From contig WHVD01000025.1 in NCBI GenBank assembly GCA_015178975.1, positions 124,001 through 188,000 of the forward strand: a stretch of 64,000 bases of DNA, given 5' to 3'. Under the pieces are notes generated by a model. It did not search any database. It had not been told where the DNA came from and saw only the letters and a list, made by a program, of their open reading frames with translations. Origin of the DNA: Hysterangium stoloniferum. Taxonomy: Eukaryota; Basidiomycota; Agaricomycetes; Hysterangiales; Hysterangiaceae. Below, piece by piece: positions 33,370-45,124 of the stretch. Both the position numbers and the translations under genes were made by a program. The number at the start of each line of letters is the position of its first letter. The stretch's first letter is position 1.

Positions 33370-34270
33370 GGCCAAGTCGGCGAGTGAGACCTCCATGAGT
33401 CTCGGATGGCTGCTGCGCACTCTTTCTTTTGTTTTCCCAGTCACGAAGAATTGCAGGAGCATTCTTCAAATCCTTTTTAGTAAGCCACTCATCAAAGTTT
33501 GAAGAATATCCTTTGAATTAAACTCTGTAGATTTGATTTCTCTTTCCACTTCGCGATCATGACCATTTCTGTCCTACTATTGCTTCAACTTCATATTCTG
33601 GAAGTTCTTCAAAATCTTCCCGGTTAAACTCTTTCTTAGGTTGTATCCCAAACCTTTCAGGTGACTCAGAATACCTTTCCAAATGCGCAATATTTAAGAC
33701 AGGGTGAGTCCCATATGATGCAGGCATTTGGAGCCTATATGCTACCAGACTAATCTTCTCGAGTATTTCAAAAGGTCCTTCATATCACATTAGAAGCTTT
33801 TGTCCCTTCCCCTTAATGTTCTTCAATAAAGATAAGGAGTGGGGATTCAAGACGACTAAATCACCCTCTTGGAATTCCACAGTGAGTCATCCTTGGTTAT
33901 AATACTTCTTTTGGAATATTTGTCCTAATAATAGAGCATCCTTGGCTTGATCTCTATTGGCTCGGAACTGCTCCACCATGAGATCAGCTTGATTGCTCCA
34001 CCCTCTTAGATCAGATTCAGCAGATTGAGTTACTATATCTGGTCTGCTAATGGGTTCTTTTCTGGGAGATAGATAGCTTGTCTTTGTATTTGGATTAAAT
34101 CCAAATAATAGAAATGCAGGAGTAAATCCTGAGATACTGTGAATGCTTGTATTGTAAGATAATGTGAATGCGTCCAATAAGGGAGTCCAATCGGCCCGTT
34201 CTGGTCCAATATATGCATGCAAAGCGACTTCTAATATTTGATTCATTATCTCTGTTTGACCGTCTTTGAT
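33370..34270 (-). pseudogene. Element E integrase C-terminus and chromodomain
   Basis: It opens with the end of the integrase core (DGQTEIMNQILEVALHAYIG), continues through SGFTPAFLLFGFNP and the GPF motif (YEGPFEILEKISLVAYRLQ) near 33770, then a chromodomain (YEVEAIVGQKW, IYRV-FKGYSSNFDEW) near 33590-33420. Several stops (including within the GPY/F and chromodomain parts) break it. The zinc region and first two catalytic Asp are absent because of the 34270 deletion. Confidence 0.78.
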
Positions 34271-35920
34271 ATAGCAATCAATAACTGTGGGATAGGTTCA
34301 TTATTATCATGGGCCTTCTTTAGCTTGTCATAGGTCTTGGTTCCTTGTAAGTCCCTGATTTTGATTGGCTGGACTTGTTGCAGAATTGCTGCAATTCCAA
34401 TATCACAGGCATCAGAATATAGCCTATAACCAAGTCCTCTGATAGCATATGCTCTGACTGGAGCATTAGTTGGAGCCTTTTTAGCTAATTCAAAAGCATT
34501 TTGCTGTGCATTTCCCCATGTCCATAGTACATCCCTTTAGTAATGAGAATAATGGGTTAACAATCCAACCATAAAATGGAATATATGCTGAGAAATAGAC
34601 CATCATTCCCAAGAATGTTTGAAGCTCATGAACATTTCTGGGTTCTTCTAATTGTAGAATAGCATCTATCTTCTCTTTATTAGTAGACAAGCCAAGTCTA
34701 GAGACTTTCTGTCCTAATAACTGAAGTGATTGGTAGGCAAAATGGCATTTTGAGGGAGATAAGGTCATTTTTGAAGCAATGATTGCTTTGAGGACTGATT
34801 CTGTATGCATTAAATGATCTTCAAAGGTTTTAGAGAAGATGACTATATCATCAATGTAGACCAAAGCAAATATCCAGAGGAAAGGGGCTAGAATATTCTG
34901 CATAACTCTCTGGAAGACTGCTGGACCATTTATGAATCCAAAGGGCATTCTCAAGAATTGATAAAGCCCTCTGTGTGTTCTGAAAGCTGTTTTCTCTTTA
35001 TCTTTTGATGCCATTTCCAATTGAGTAAAACCGGCTAATGCATCTAGTGTAGATAACCACTGAGATCCAGTTAATGCTTGTAATATATCATATTGCTGAG
35101 GCAGTGGAAATTCATCTGGAATTACTTGAGCATTAAGTTGCCTGAAGTCAATTACCATCCTGGGCTTTCCTTGCCAATAAATGATAAATGCAGGAGCACC
35201 CCAAGGGCTTTTGGAAGGCTCAATAACCTGTAATTTGACCCATTTATCCATCTGCTCATCAATAATCTCTCTATTCTTAGGTGAGGCAAAGAATGGAGGT
35301 CGGGAAATTTCTCTTGTTCCTTCTCTCAAATTTATTTCCACCTTGGAAGGATAGTGGCCTAATCTTCCATCTAATCCAAAGGCAAAACGATTCTTCCATA
35401 AAATAGCCTTTAATTGATTCTTCTGCTCCAATGATAAATCCTTATTGATATCTATCTCTTCAAAGAATTTATCAGAGCTAATATCATCTGGAGGAGTTTC
35501 TGCTGTCTTTGGGCCACCTTCTGATTCTCCTTGAGTATCAGGCTGATCAATAGAATTATATTTCGGATTGAGAAGTTGGCTAGCAATGCTCTTCATCAAA
35601 TAGGAATGAGCACTTAGATGGGATAGTTGCTCATTGTCTAAATGTTCCAGGCTATCTAACCATGTTTCTGGATTATGGGAGTAGCCTAGTATTTGGCCTT
35701 CATGTATATGCACTGGGAAACTTGAGAAATCGGAAATATATAACCGAGGATTTTTCCAAGTAATGATAGAATCAGGTGTAGCATAGAATTCTTGGTCTCC
35801 TCGGTTAGATAAGAATATCTTCTCTATATATGCTATATCAGATCCCTTTGGGAAGGACAGGGTCACTGGTATAGCACTTATAGACTTTGGAGAAATTGTT
35901 ATGTCAATGCTAGACCTCAC
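34271..35920 (-). pseudogene. Element E reverse transcriptase and RNase H start
   Basis: A 476-codon open frame (35920-34490) holds a complete-looking RT: EPSKSPWGAPAFIIYWQGKP, MVIDFRQLNAQ, LDALAGFTQLEMASKDKEKT, MPFGFINGPAVFQRVMQN, the catalytic ALVYIDDIVIFSK, and LLGQKVSRLGLS. A frameshift at about 34495 leads into RNase H (APVRAYAIRGLGYRLYSDAC) to 34271. The best preserved RT in the window. Confidence 0.88.
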
Positions 35921-35950
35921 TGAATTCTCAGTTTCCTTAGATTGAATTGA

Positions 35951-36400
35951 TTACTTTATTTTTTTGTCCTTCCTATGAGCCTTAATTTTTCCAGAAAGAT
36001 CCGAGAGCTTTGGAGTGACATTAACTTGGAAAGCTTCACCTCTTTCATCCTTTAATAAAGGTCCAATAGAATTTTGAACTTTGATAGACCTTCCACTAGA
36101 GCCAAAGCTCAAGGTTGAACCTTCCTCTCCTCGGATCACTGAGATTGCATATTGGTCTGCAAAATCATTTCCAATAATGAATGGAGTAGTCATTCCTTTG
36201 ACTACATAAGCTTCAATAATCAATTCCACTGGCCCTTCACTTGTATCAAAGTAAATAGGCAGGGAAATAAATCCGGATATTGTAGAGGCTCCAGTTACTT
36301 GAATTAAATTGATTCTCTGTCCATTTTTTTATTTTTGGAGGCTTTTCGAGTTGAGATAATGTAGAGTGAGATATCAATGAAATATCTGCACCAGAATCCA
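35951..36400 (-). pseudogene. Element E protease
   Basis: Retropepsin split by one frameshift near 36325. The active site is IIVDSGADISLIS (canonical D-S-G) at about 36395-36360. The C-terminal half, open at 36229-35951, includes GMTTPFIIGNDFADQYAISV. Ends KDKKIK-TAA just before the RT frame. Confidence 0.82.
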
Positions 36401-39128
36401 CTATAATATTTGTAGGATTTTTGCCATAACTTCCAAGCCATCCTTGAGTGGAAGTAGCTTGTGCTCCAAAGAAAGCACAACCGGGAGGCCTGGCCATCAG
36501 TCTTGGCAAAGAAAATATTTCCCTCTTGGTGGAATTAGCTAGTTTGATAATATAGTTCTTGACATTGAAGATTCCATTCAACATTTTCTGCTGTAATTTC
36601 TGCTCAGAGGCCCTTTTCTGCACAGTAGTTCCCATGTTATCTGAATATATGCTGGTTTTCCTTTCAGATTCAATCTCTGATCCCCTCTGACTCAACTCAG
36701 GGTCTGAAGACTGATTATTCGAAGTGGAAACCATGTTAACTGATGTGCATATATTCAGTGCTTGAGATGATTCTGTGTTGGAATGCTCTTCTGAATTCAA
36801 TTCAATCAAATCAGTTGATTCTTCTATAGTTTCTTGAGAGCTCTCTTCCTCTGAGCTACAATTGTAATAGAGGTCATCATATTCTGTTTGAGCTTGAATA
36901 TCTTCTTCAGTTTGACTAATAAAATTTGTCCGAGCATTTCTTATTCCTTTCTTGGAGTACTTGCAGTCATAGTCCCAATGCTTTGGGCTGCCACAATGCC
37001 GACAAGGCCTAGCCTTCTTGGATTCCGGAGTATTCCCTTTAGAGACAATTGATTCATCTCTTGAAAACTGAGGTTTCCCAATATTAGGACTCCAACCAAT
37101 TAAAGTGCATCGTGCAAACTTGAAACGGTTAGGTCTTGAGGCAGAGCCTTTAGGCTCTCTAAGTGACTGCTCCAGCTGCTTCAATCTTCTGTCTATTGAA
37201 GAAGTAGATGAAGTGAAAAAGGAGGTTTGAAGAGCTTCCTCGTGATGCTTAATGGCTGTTGCAAATTCTCTCAAACTCCTATACCGGTGAGTGTCTAGAA
37301 TGGCTGCCCAGAACTCAGGAGCTCCATTCATCACTTCCATGATTGTTTCAGAGTCTGAAAGCCTGTATACCATGCTGAGAAGCTCTGTTTTCCTAATTAA
37401 ATAGCTTGTAGGAGATTCAGTGGAGTGACCTGCTTCCCGGTAGTTTGCTTTATTAGCTCTACTTTTCTGCTGATCAAGCCAAGACCTATCATGTAATAAA
37501 CACAAATAGCCCTTCTCAAGGTACTCCAAGAGACTGTAATCTCACAGCGGTAATCTGTTGGTAATAACCAGAACCATAAGTCGGCTTCCTTCTCAAGCCT
37601 GAGAGGGATTAATTGTCCCAACTGTTGGAATATATAGTTGCTTCATTCAGATAGATTATTGATCTTGAATATCCATTTGGACAAAGTGTCTGGATCACCA
37701 TCCCACTTGGGAATAATTTCTGGCTTCAGTTTCAAATCAAAATGAGCCTCTTGTATGCTCTTAGCACTTGTTGTATCAGGTAGCTTGGGTGGCCCCCAAA
37801 TAGAATTAAATCTTCTAGGGCCACTAGGACCATTATCTCCATCATCTCCATCACCAGGAGGACCTCCTCCTCCTTGAGAGATGTTTGATTCTCCAAATAA
37901 ACCTGACCTATGAGGTCTTCTATATGATGTTCTCCTATCCCTCTCAGGATCATAAGGTACATATATGCATCCCAAGAGGTTCTCTGACAGGCTCTTTCCA
38001 AGGAATTGTAGTTCCTAAACCTGTAGTAACATAAGGCAATGAAGCCTGCCTTTCAAGAGGCCTTCTAGTTTGAGGCTCTTGTAATAACTCTGACAATCTT
38101 CGAGATTCTGACATATACGCAGGCAGATTATCAGAAGGGGAGTGATCACTTGAATGAGGACTGCTTGTATCTTCAGAAAGATGCTTTCTAGCCCCTTGAA
38201 AGCCTCTTTCTTCATGTAGAGGCACTCCCTTTTTAGTTTCATGCTTCAAAATGCTATAATCGATTTCTTCTCCTTCAGAAGGTAATTCAAATTTTACTTC
38301 GCTTGTCATTTCTTTAGGAGTTGAATGGATTATGCCTATCGGTTCATGACTAGGTGGCTTTGAGGTTGATTCTATTTCTGGAGGAAGCTGAATCTGGCTG
38401 ATCCCCTCAGACTCGACCTGGGCTGGGGAAGCCTCTTGCTCAGGTACTTCAGTTTCACCCATTGGAATTAGAGCCTTATGGAAATATAAATATGCCAGAG
38501 TATTCTCAATCTCTTCACGATAGAGGACTGAGATAACTTCGAAGTCTTCTTGATTCCATGCTTCTCTAGGATTATCATTTGGTCCCCATTTGGGTAGTTT
38601 AGGTACTTGTATGCACCTTGAAGTGAGTATAGGAGTTGCCTTATCAATATGCTCTTGAAGTATCTACTGTAATAGTTCATAACATCCAGGATCCAAATGA
38701 TAACCAGCATCTTCTAATGGCAATTCTCTATTTTCCTCACTAGGGATTCCTCCCAATAGGTCTTCTAACAAATAGAGAGCATGAGCCGCTACCTGTTCAG
38801 CCTGCTTGGGTAAAGGCATATAGGGTAGACTCTCTGTGTTTGGAATATATCTCTTCCCAAGTTTCAAAATGAGTTCTCTCCTAGATTTGTGTGGAAAGGT
38901 TGTCTCATACAGTCTCCTCAATCTCACTGTACTTGGCTAGAGGTAAGTAAGATCTCCTGGTCTGGCTCTATCATTCCTCAATAGATGCTTTTGTGGAGTA
39001 GCAGAGAAACTGTGGACTGGAGTATTGGGAATAGTAACATTAAGATGGCGGAAATGTTCAGGAGTTGTGGTGGGTGTTGGAGAGACTAATCTCTCTGGGT
39101 GTAGCTGTATGCTGGGAGTTTTTGACAT
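36401..39128 (-). pseudogene. Element E gag
   Basis: Starts MSKTPSIQLHPERLV at 39128. In-frame TAG codons at about 38937 and 38664 stand where CAG is likely. Later frameshifts fall near 37980 and 37525. Capsid start is KWDGDPDTLSKWIFKINNLS near 37680; the capsid body includes WLDQQKSRANKANYREAGHS. Zinc knuckle CRHCGSPKHWDYDC (C-x2-C-x4-H-x4-C) near 37000. An acidic Ser/Glu-rich tail follows, before the protease. Confidence 0.8.
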
Positions 39129-39356
39129 AGTAGAATTATTTCCAGTCCTACTAAGGGTAAATCGAATACTGTGAGGTAGTAAGAGAGTAGGAGTATTCGA
39201 TGGGGGAATAGGTGTATTGATTTGATTTGAAGAAAGCTTTTGTAGCTTGATAGTAGTCTTGATTTGATTTCTAAATATTCAGGATGAAAGCCTTGATCCA
39301 GAATATGTGTGGGTTACTGAAAGATTGCTGCAACAATAGATTGAAACAAGATCTTC

Positions 39357-39372
39357 CCAGAACGTCCACCAA
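39357..39372 (-). other. Primer-binding site of element E
   Basis: Directly inside the 5' LTR the minus strand reads TTGGTGGACGTTCTGGG, i.e. TGG plus sequence that would pair with a tRNA 3' end GAACGTCCACCA. It differs from the family-A primer site, which supports E being a separate lineage. The tRNA is not identified. Confidence 0.5.
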
Positions 39373-39376
39373 TTTT

Positions 39377-40627
39377 TGTAATGTATTCAGGGGTTTCTCT
39401 TAGATAGCTCAATATATGTAGTGTCACAGAGCTTCAACAATAAAATAAGCAAAGGTCCAGTAATTTAAATACTGATAGATTAATGAGCTGCACTATGAAG
39501 CTTAAACAACTCAAATCAATGCTTATTTTGATTATTGAAAGGTTCAATAGAACTGTGTATGACTCTTTTAGCAAATAAAAGAACTATTCCTTGAGAATAG
39601 AGGCTAGAAGCTGAATATATGCACAGTAACTTAGCAGAGGCTTGATATAAAGCTTTGTATTCTTGTATGCTTATTGTTAACTATTAATAGTTATTTAACA
39701 AGGTGTTAAATAATTTATTAATAGAGAGGATAATTTGTATTGGATTATCTGAGTGCTTGTACTTGATTAATTCAATAAACTTAGGGCTGGGCCTTGAATA
39801 ATCTAGTATTGGCAGGGAAATTCAGTAAGGATACTTAGATACTTATTAGGTTTATTATCTAATTAATAAGCCTAAAGGGTAGCTGTGAGACTGGGGTAGC
39901 TAAGTTCAAGAGTTGCTGACAAAGATTCAAGATTCTGCAAGTGTAGGTGCTTGCAGTTAGTGTATCAGACTAAGGCTATTATTGTCCTTAGGATGATTAG
40001 ATAAGCTTCTGAGCTGTGCAGTAAAATATGTGTGAGATAAGATGATTTTATTGGAAACTTGGCCCTCCTTATATACATTTTGATAACTAAATGATTAGCT
40101 AATTATTTAGTTTATGAGGTCACTAGTTAGATCATAATGACCTCATATTCTACTCATTATTTACCCTTTATTTATCACATGATTCCCCTCTCTGAGACAA
40201 GGGTTCTATCCTTTGGCTTGAACATGAAGGTTCAAGGCTGCGGTCCCGGGACGGAAGCAAATGATGAGTCGGCGGAATCAATTAATGACTCGGGTAGTCA
40301 CATCTGTGACCTGTATGACATCCCGACACCGGAGGCTTATCTAATAAGTCACATGACTTCAAAAATGTGCAAACAAGCTGCAGCAAGGTGCCGAAAAGCA
40401 ATACCTAAGTAAATAAAATATAAATAATTAGTTAAAAATTATAATTAATTAATTAAGTAATAATAACATAATATGAGTCCATATATGCTATTATTTATGC
40501 GAATTTAAAAGGAATAAGGCCTATTTTTCACAATAAACATAATAAAAATACAATAACAATTCGAGAAAATATTACATAATTCACAGAAAATTAAGAGAAT
40601 ATTATGAGATAAGGCTGATACCTCACA
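39377..40627 (-). repeat. 5' LTR of element E
   Basis: 1251 bp, TGTAATGTATTCAGG to GATACCTCACA. On the minus strand a TATATAAGGAGGGC box corresponds to 40078-40065, a plausible LTR promoter. It abuts LTR-A at GGTACGACAC. Confidence 0.88.
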
Positions 40628-41169
40628 GGTACGACACTAAGATGTATTGACTACTTAGTTCAATATGGTAGAGAGAAGTAGTTATCTAGAGTAAAGTAGA
40701 GAGCTAGAACGAATAAGTAGAATTGACTGTTAAGTGCAATTTTGGATGACTGCTTGAGTGTCAAGTAGAGTAACTAGAGAGTCGAATAATAGAGTAGCGT
40801 GGATGTAGTCCACGTGGGTTGAGATAAGGATTGAGTTTCAACTGGTACAGTTCGAAACTCTGATTGAGTAGATAGCTAAAGCCCATCTGTGATGGTCGAG
40901 ACGATACACCAATCACAACTTACAGGACACTAACAGGTGTCTGGGTAAGTCGTAGTTGCGGTGTAAAAGTGTCTGAGTTTTAACTACAGGTGCTAGAATA
41001 CATAAGTCTGGCGTGTATGTGCCCACAAGAGTCGATGTACCGCATACATAGGTCGTCGAACTAATTATAGATGTATAATAAAATAGAGAGAAAACAGAAA
41101 TAATAACGGGAATATAGTAAGAGCTCATCCGACTATATTTCCTGAGTGTATTTCGCTGTACCTCTCACA
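40628..41169 (-). repeat. 3' LTR of element 2 (family A), truncated
   Basis: 542 bp, starting inside LTR-A at GGTACGACAC and ending ACCTCTCACA. About 57 bp of the LTR terminus are missing at the junction with LTR-E. The G-rich CTGGGGGGC just outside, on the minus strand, is the likely polypurine tract. Confidence 0.85.
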
Positions 41170-41206
41170 GTGCCCCCCAGGTCGAAGAGCTATGACAAAG
41201 AAGGTG

Positions 41207-44200
41207 TCAAAGGACGCTTGGAACTCCTCCCCATGCATCCTGCGATGAACCCCCAAGGTGCAGGATAGCATTGCCCCAGGCGAGACGCTTGGCATGAAAG
41301 GAAAGAGCAATGTCCTCCCGCTTCGAAGCATCATTGGCGGATGTCAACCCATCCAGCTTTTGGATTGATGAGACCCAATGACCATAGGCCTTCTGGCGCG
41401 TTCGAATTACAGCGTGAACACAATCAGCGGAAGCGTCAGTAATGCAGGCAATGAGAGAGGGCCAAGGGTGTAGTGATGGCGGGGTAGGAATGAGAAGCAG
41501 TGTGGAGCTCATGTCTCCCCCAGGGGGGATTCCTCTCGAGGTGTCAGAATCTGACAACAGTTGCTCCAACAAGTCGACGAGGTCCACGGCTGAGTGGATT
41601 GGTGTGTGTTCAGGAAGAACACAAGAGAAGTTGACAAGCAAGGACCAAAACATGGAGAGTTCCACCCGTTCGATATCCTCCGCTAAACGCAGCTGTTCCT
41701 TAGGGTCATTGATGCATAAGTAAAATGCACTCATGCGGTCTGACAATGTGAGAGACCCGCTATAACTCTGAATATGCCCTTTAAGAAGGGGGTGCTGCAG
41801 GGTTGGTCCCAGTCGCGTTAATGTGCATCCCACAGTGAAGATGTCGGAGGGGTAATTAATGGACACACACATCCAACTTGACTGGAAGGGACGAGAGGGA
41901 CCAGCCGTATCCTGAGAGTGGAAGGGAGAGGGTGGCTGCGGCATGGGGCTGCAAATGGAGTCGGCTGGGGGAGGGTCAATGACAAGGGGCTCGTCAGCCT
42001 GAATATTGGTTTTTCGCTTCCCTTTCACTTTTTTGCTTAAGGGGGGAGGCTCCTTGAAGACTTCCATTGCCGGGGGGGGGTTCCTTGGAGACTTCCATGG
42101 CTGGGAGAGGCGCCTCGAGGACTTCCTCCATAGGCATTGCGAGAACTTCCGAGATAGGGTGATCAACATCCATTAATGTAACGTTAGGATATTGAATGGG
42201 GCTCCCCAGAGAAATGCAAGGGGAGTAGGGGGAGGCGGGCAGTGGACTCCGCGCTGTCAAGGAAATAAGGGGAGTGTCCAACACCACAGGGAGAAATGGT
42301 GTCAGAGTAGAGTGGGAGGCGACGAGAGGGTCAGGTGATGTGCGGAGGGGTGGGATCGGCCGTGATGCTGGAAAAGGCTTGGATGTGGGTGAGGACGGTG
42401 ATATAAGGGAATGTCCCACGAAGGGGAGGGGTAATTATATAGGGGGGAGAGAAGGCAGGTCGGTGGATGGTACAAGACCTCCTGGCAACTCTGAAAGGGG
42501 TGTAAAGCGCTGTAGTGGGTGTACGGAAGAGATGGGCAGAGGTGGGGGGAGGTGAGTGGAGCTGGATGGCATCGCAGAGTCGGCTGGATGATACCCCCTC
42601 CAAACTCTGATGGAAGTTGGCAGCTTTCGTCGTTGGTTAGGATCACTCATGAAGAAGTGAATGTTGTCAGGGAGTAGGAAACCTTCATGGCAGTCAGCAC
42701 TGAGGTACTTGCTGTCACAGGCAGGGTAGCGCGATTGGTCGTTGTGATGTATCAGTATCATCTCATAATATTCTCTTAATTTTCTGTGGATTATTTAATA
42801 TTCTTTCGAATTTATTGTATTTTTATTATATTTTTATTGTGAAAAATAGGCCTTATTCCTTTTAACTTCGCATAAATAATAGCATATATGGACTCATATT
42901 ATGCTATTATTACTTAATTAAATTATTATAATTTTTAACTAATTATTTTTATTTTATTTACTTAGTTATTACCTTTTGGCACCTTGCTGTTTGCGCATTT
43001 TGGAGTCATGTGACATATTAGATAAGCCTCCGGTGTCGGGATGTCACAAAAGTCACGAATGTGACTACCCGAGTCATTATTAGATTCTGCCGACTCATCG
43101 TTTGCTTCCGTCCTGGGACCGCGGCCTTGAACCTTCATGTTCAAGCAAGAGGTTAGAACCCTTGTCTCAGAGAAGGGAATCACATGATAAACAAAGGGTA
43201 AATAATGAGTAGAATATGAGGTCATTATGATCTAACTAATGACCTCATAAACTAAATAGTTAGCTAATCATTGAGTTATCAAAATGTATATAAGGAGGGC
43301 TAAGTTTCCAATAAAATCATCTATCACACACATATTTTACAGTACAGCACAGAAGCTTACCTCATCATCCTAAGGACAATAATACCCTTAGTCTACACTC
43401 ACTGCAAGCACCTACACTTGCAGCATCTTGAATCTTTGTCAGCAACTCTTGGACTTAGCTAATCATCTAAGTTCCCCCAGCCTCACAGCTACCCTTTAGG
43501 CTTATTAATTAGATAATAAACCTAATAAGTATCTAAGTATCCTTACTGAAATCCCTGCCAATACTAGATTACTCAAGGCCCAGCCCTAAGTTTGTTGAAT
43601 TAATCAAGTACAAGCACTCAGATAATCCAATACAAATTAGTTTCTCTATTAATAAATTATTTAACACCTTGTTAAATAACTATTAATAGTTATAAATAAG
43701 CATACAAGAATCCGAAGCTCTTATATCAAGTCTCTGCCAAATTACTGCGCATATATTCAGCTTCCAGCCCCTATTCTCAAGGAATAGTTCTTTTATTTGC
43801 TAAAAGAGTCATATATTGTTCTATTGAACCTTTCAATAATCAAAATAAGCATTGATTTGAGTTGTTTAAGCTTAATAGCGCAGCTCATTAATCTATCAGT
43901 ATTTAAATTACTGGACCTTTGCTTGTTTTATTGTTGAAGCTCTGTGACACTATAGCATATATTGAGCTATCTAAGAGAATCCCCTGAATACATTACAGTC
44001 ATCCTCTGAGTCAGATGAAAGATCACTGGGCCCCATCTGGTAGGTCCGTTCCTGAGGTCCACATTGTGAAGGGGGTCTGGGAGGTAGTGCAACTCCGTCC
44101 CCACATCGCAATGCAATGCTTTGTAGTTTGATCCTTCGTATTTTGTCCCAATTGTAGAAGGTGACCCTGTCTTTTCCTTTCCTACTTTTCTGTCCCACAC

Positions 44201-44934
44201 TCCGAACGCATGGCGTGCCCCCGTCACTGCAATCCGTTTCAGTAAAATCCATCCATTTATGACCCGAAGGGGGAGTGATGGTTGAAGGATTGTTGTGTCC
44301 TTCCATTCTCCTCCATTCCTGCCGTGTCCACCTTGAAGGGACATTATCCCTAGCCCCCATCCTCCGCTGTCCTTCTAAGTACTCCTCTCTCCTCTTCCAT
44401 TTAAGCATTTGAAATTCCTCCTGGACCTGTGCAGAGAAAGCCTCAGACTGCCGTTTCTTTTTGATCTCCTCTTCGGTAGAAGGAAAAATACTACGAGAAG
44501 GTGGTGGGGTTTTGCTCCATGTTCCCAAGGGAGCCCCCCAAGTTTTAGACGACCAGGGTGTAGCTTTTGAAACGGAGTCCATCCGCGTAGGGTACGTGGA
44601 CAATGAGGTCTCCTCCATGCGCTCGACAGTTTCTGTTCGAGGTGGTGGGGAAGGAGGAACTGTTGTTTGAGGTCAAGGTATTCTTTTAAAGTTGGGAAAT
44701 CAGGGTCTGGGGAGAGGAGCGTATGGAGTAAAAGCAGTTCCATTCCCCGAGTTGGTGGATGTTCCCGCCGTGTCATCCTGCGCAGCGGAGGGTATTGACA
44801 GCCATTCCAGAATTACCTGTGGAGTGCTCGACTTGTTCAGTACGAGATGGTGTGGTAGAAGTATTAATAGGTTGGGGTCACGGTATTCTTTTGAAGTTGG
44901 GGAACTTAGGTTTGGGTTGTTGCTCCTGTGACAT
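41207..44934 (-). pseudogene. ORF3 of element 2
   Basis: Starts MSQEQQPKPKFPNF at 44934, with TGA at NFKRIP-stop-PQP (CGA in element 1). Long open parts are 44618-43998 (EEEIKKKRQSEAFSAQVQEE, FTETDCSDGGTPCVRSVGQK) and 42169-41207 (KVKGKRKTNIQ, MCVSINYPSDIFTVGCTLTR, FYLCINDPKEQLRLAEDIE, SSIQKLDGLTSANDASKRED). The 320-codon C-terminal part is the longest intact ORF3 stretch in the window. A solo LTR-E (42743-43997) interrupts the centre. Function unknown. Confidence 0.72.
42743..43997 (+). repeat. Solo LTR-E
   Basis: 1255 bp, TGTGATGTATCAG to GAATACATTACA, opposite in orientation to element E. Flanks GTCGT (42738-42742) and GTCAT (43998-44002) form a 4/5 target duplication; the empty site is readable in ORF3 of elements 1 and 3 as GGTCATC. 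A TATATAAGGAGGGC promoter-like box is at about 43290. Confidence 0.88.
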
Positions 44935-45124
44935 AGTGTACTGATTTGAGAGGTTGACGTGGAGGGAAGAGATAGGGGGAAGAAATTTTTCTTTAGCGGA
45001 TTTACGTATTTTATATTAATTTCAAGCCCCACTCGGTTATTGAGGTGAAAGGCCGAGGGGGATGAGGGGGTTAGAGTTAGAAGGAAATAAACAGTGTTGT
45101 CGTCGTAAGAATGTGAAATGATCA

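Larger units (their letters stand above)
30950..40627 (-). mobile_element. Element E: second chromovirus lineage with 1.25-kb LTRs
   Basis: Minus strand: 5' LTR 39377-40627, primer site, gag (39128-36401), protease, RT-RNase H (35920-34271), integrase end and chromodomain (34270-33370), an extra frame (33240-32338), polypurine tract and 3' LTR 30950-32204. RNase H is joined to the integrase C-terminus at about 34270, so most of the integrase is deleted. Outer flanks are TTGTC on the left and GGTAC on the right, not a target duplication; the right flank is internal LTR-A of element 2. Confidence 0.85.

Noticed and set aside
40137..40412. 91-codon frame (MTSYSTHYLPFIYHMIPLSE...) also present at 31714-31989 and 43225-42962
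   Set aside because: It recurs because it lies inside LTR-E; the third copy is shortened and frameshifted. Treated as LTR sequence, not a gene.
42274..42555. 93-codon plus-strand frame
   Set aside because: Antisense of ORF3 of element 2, low-complexity Gly/Arg.
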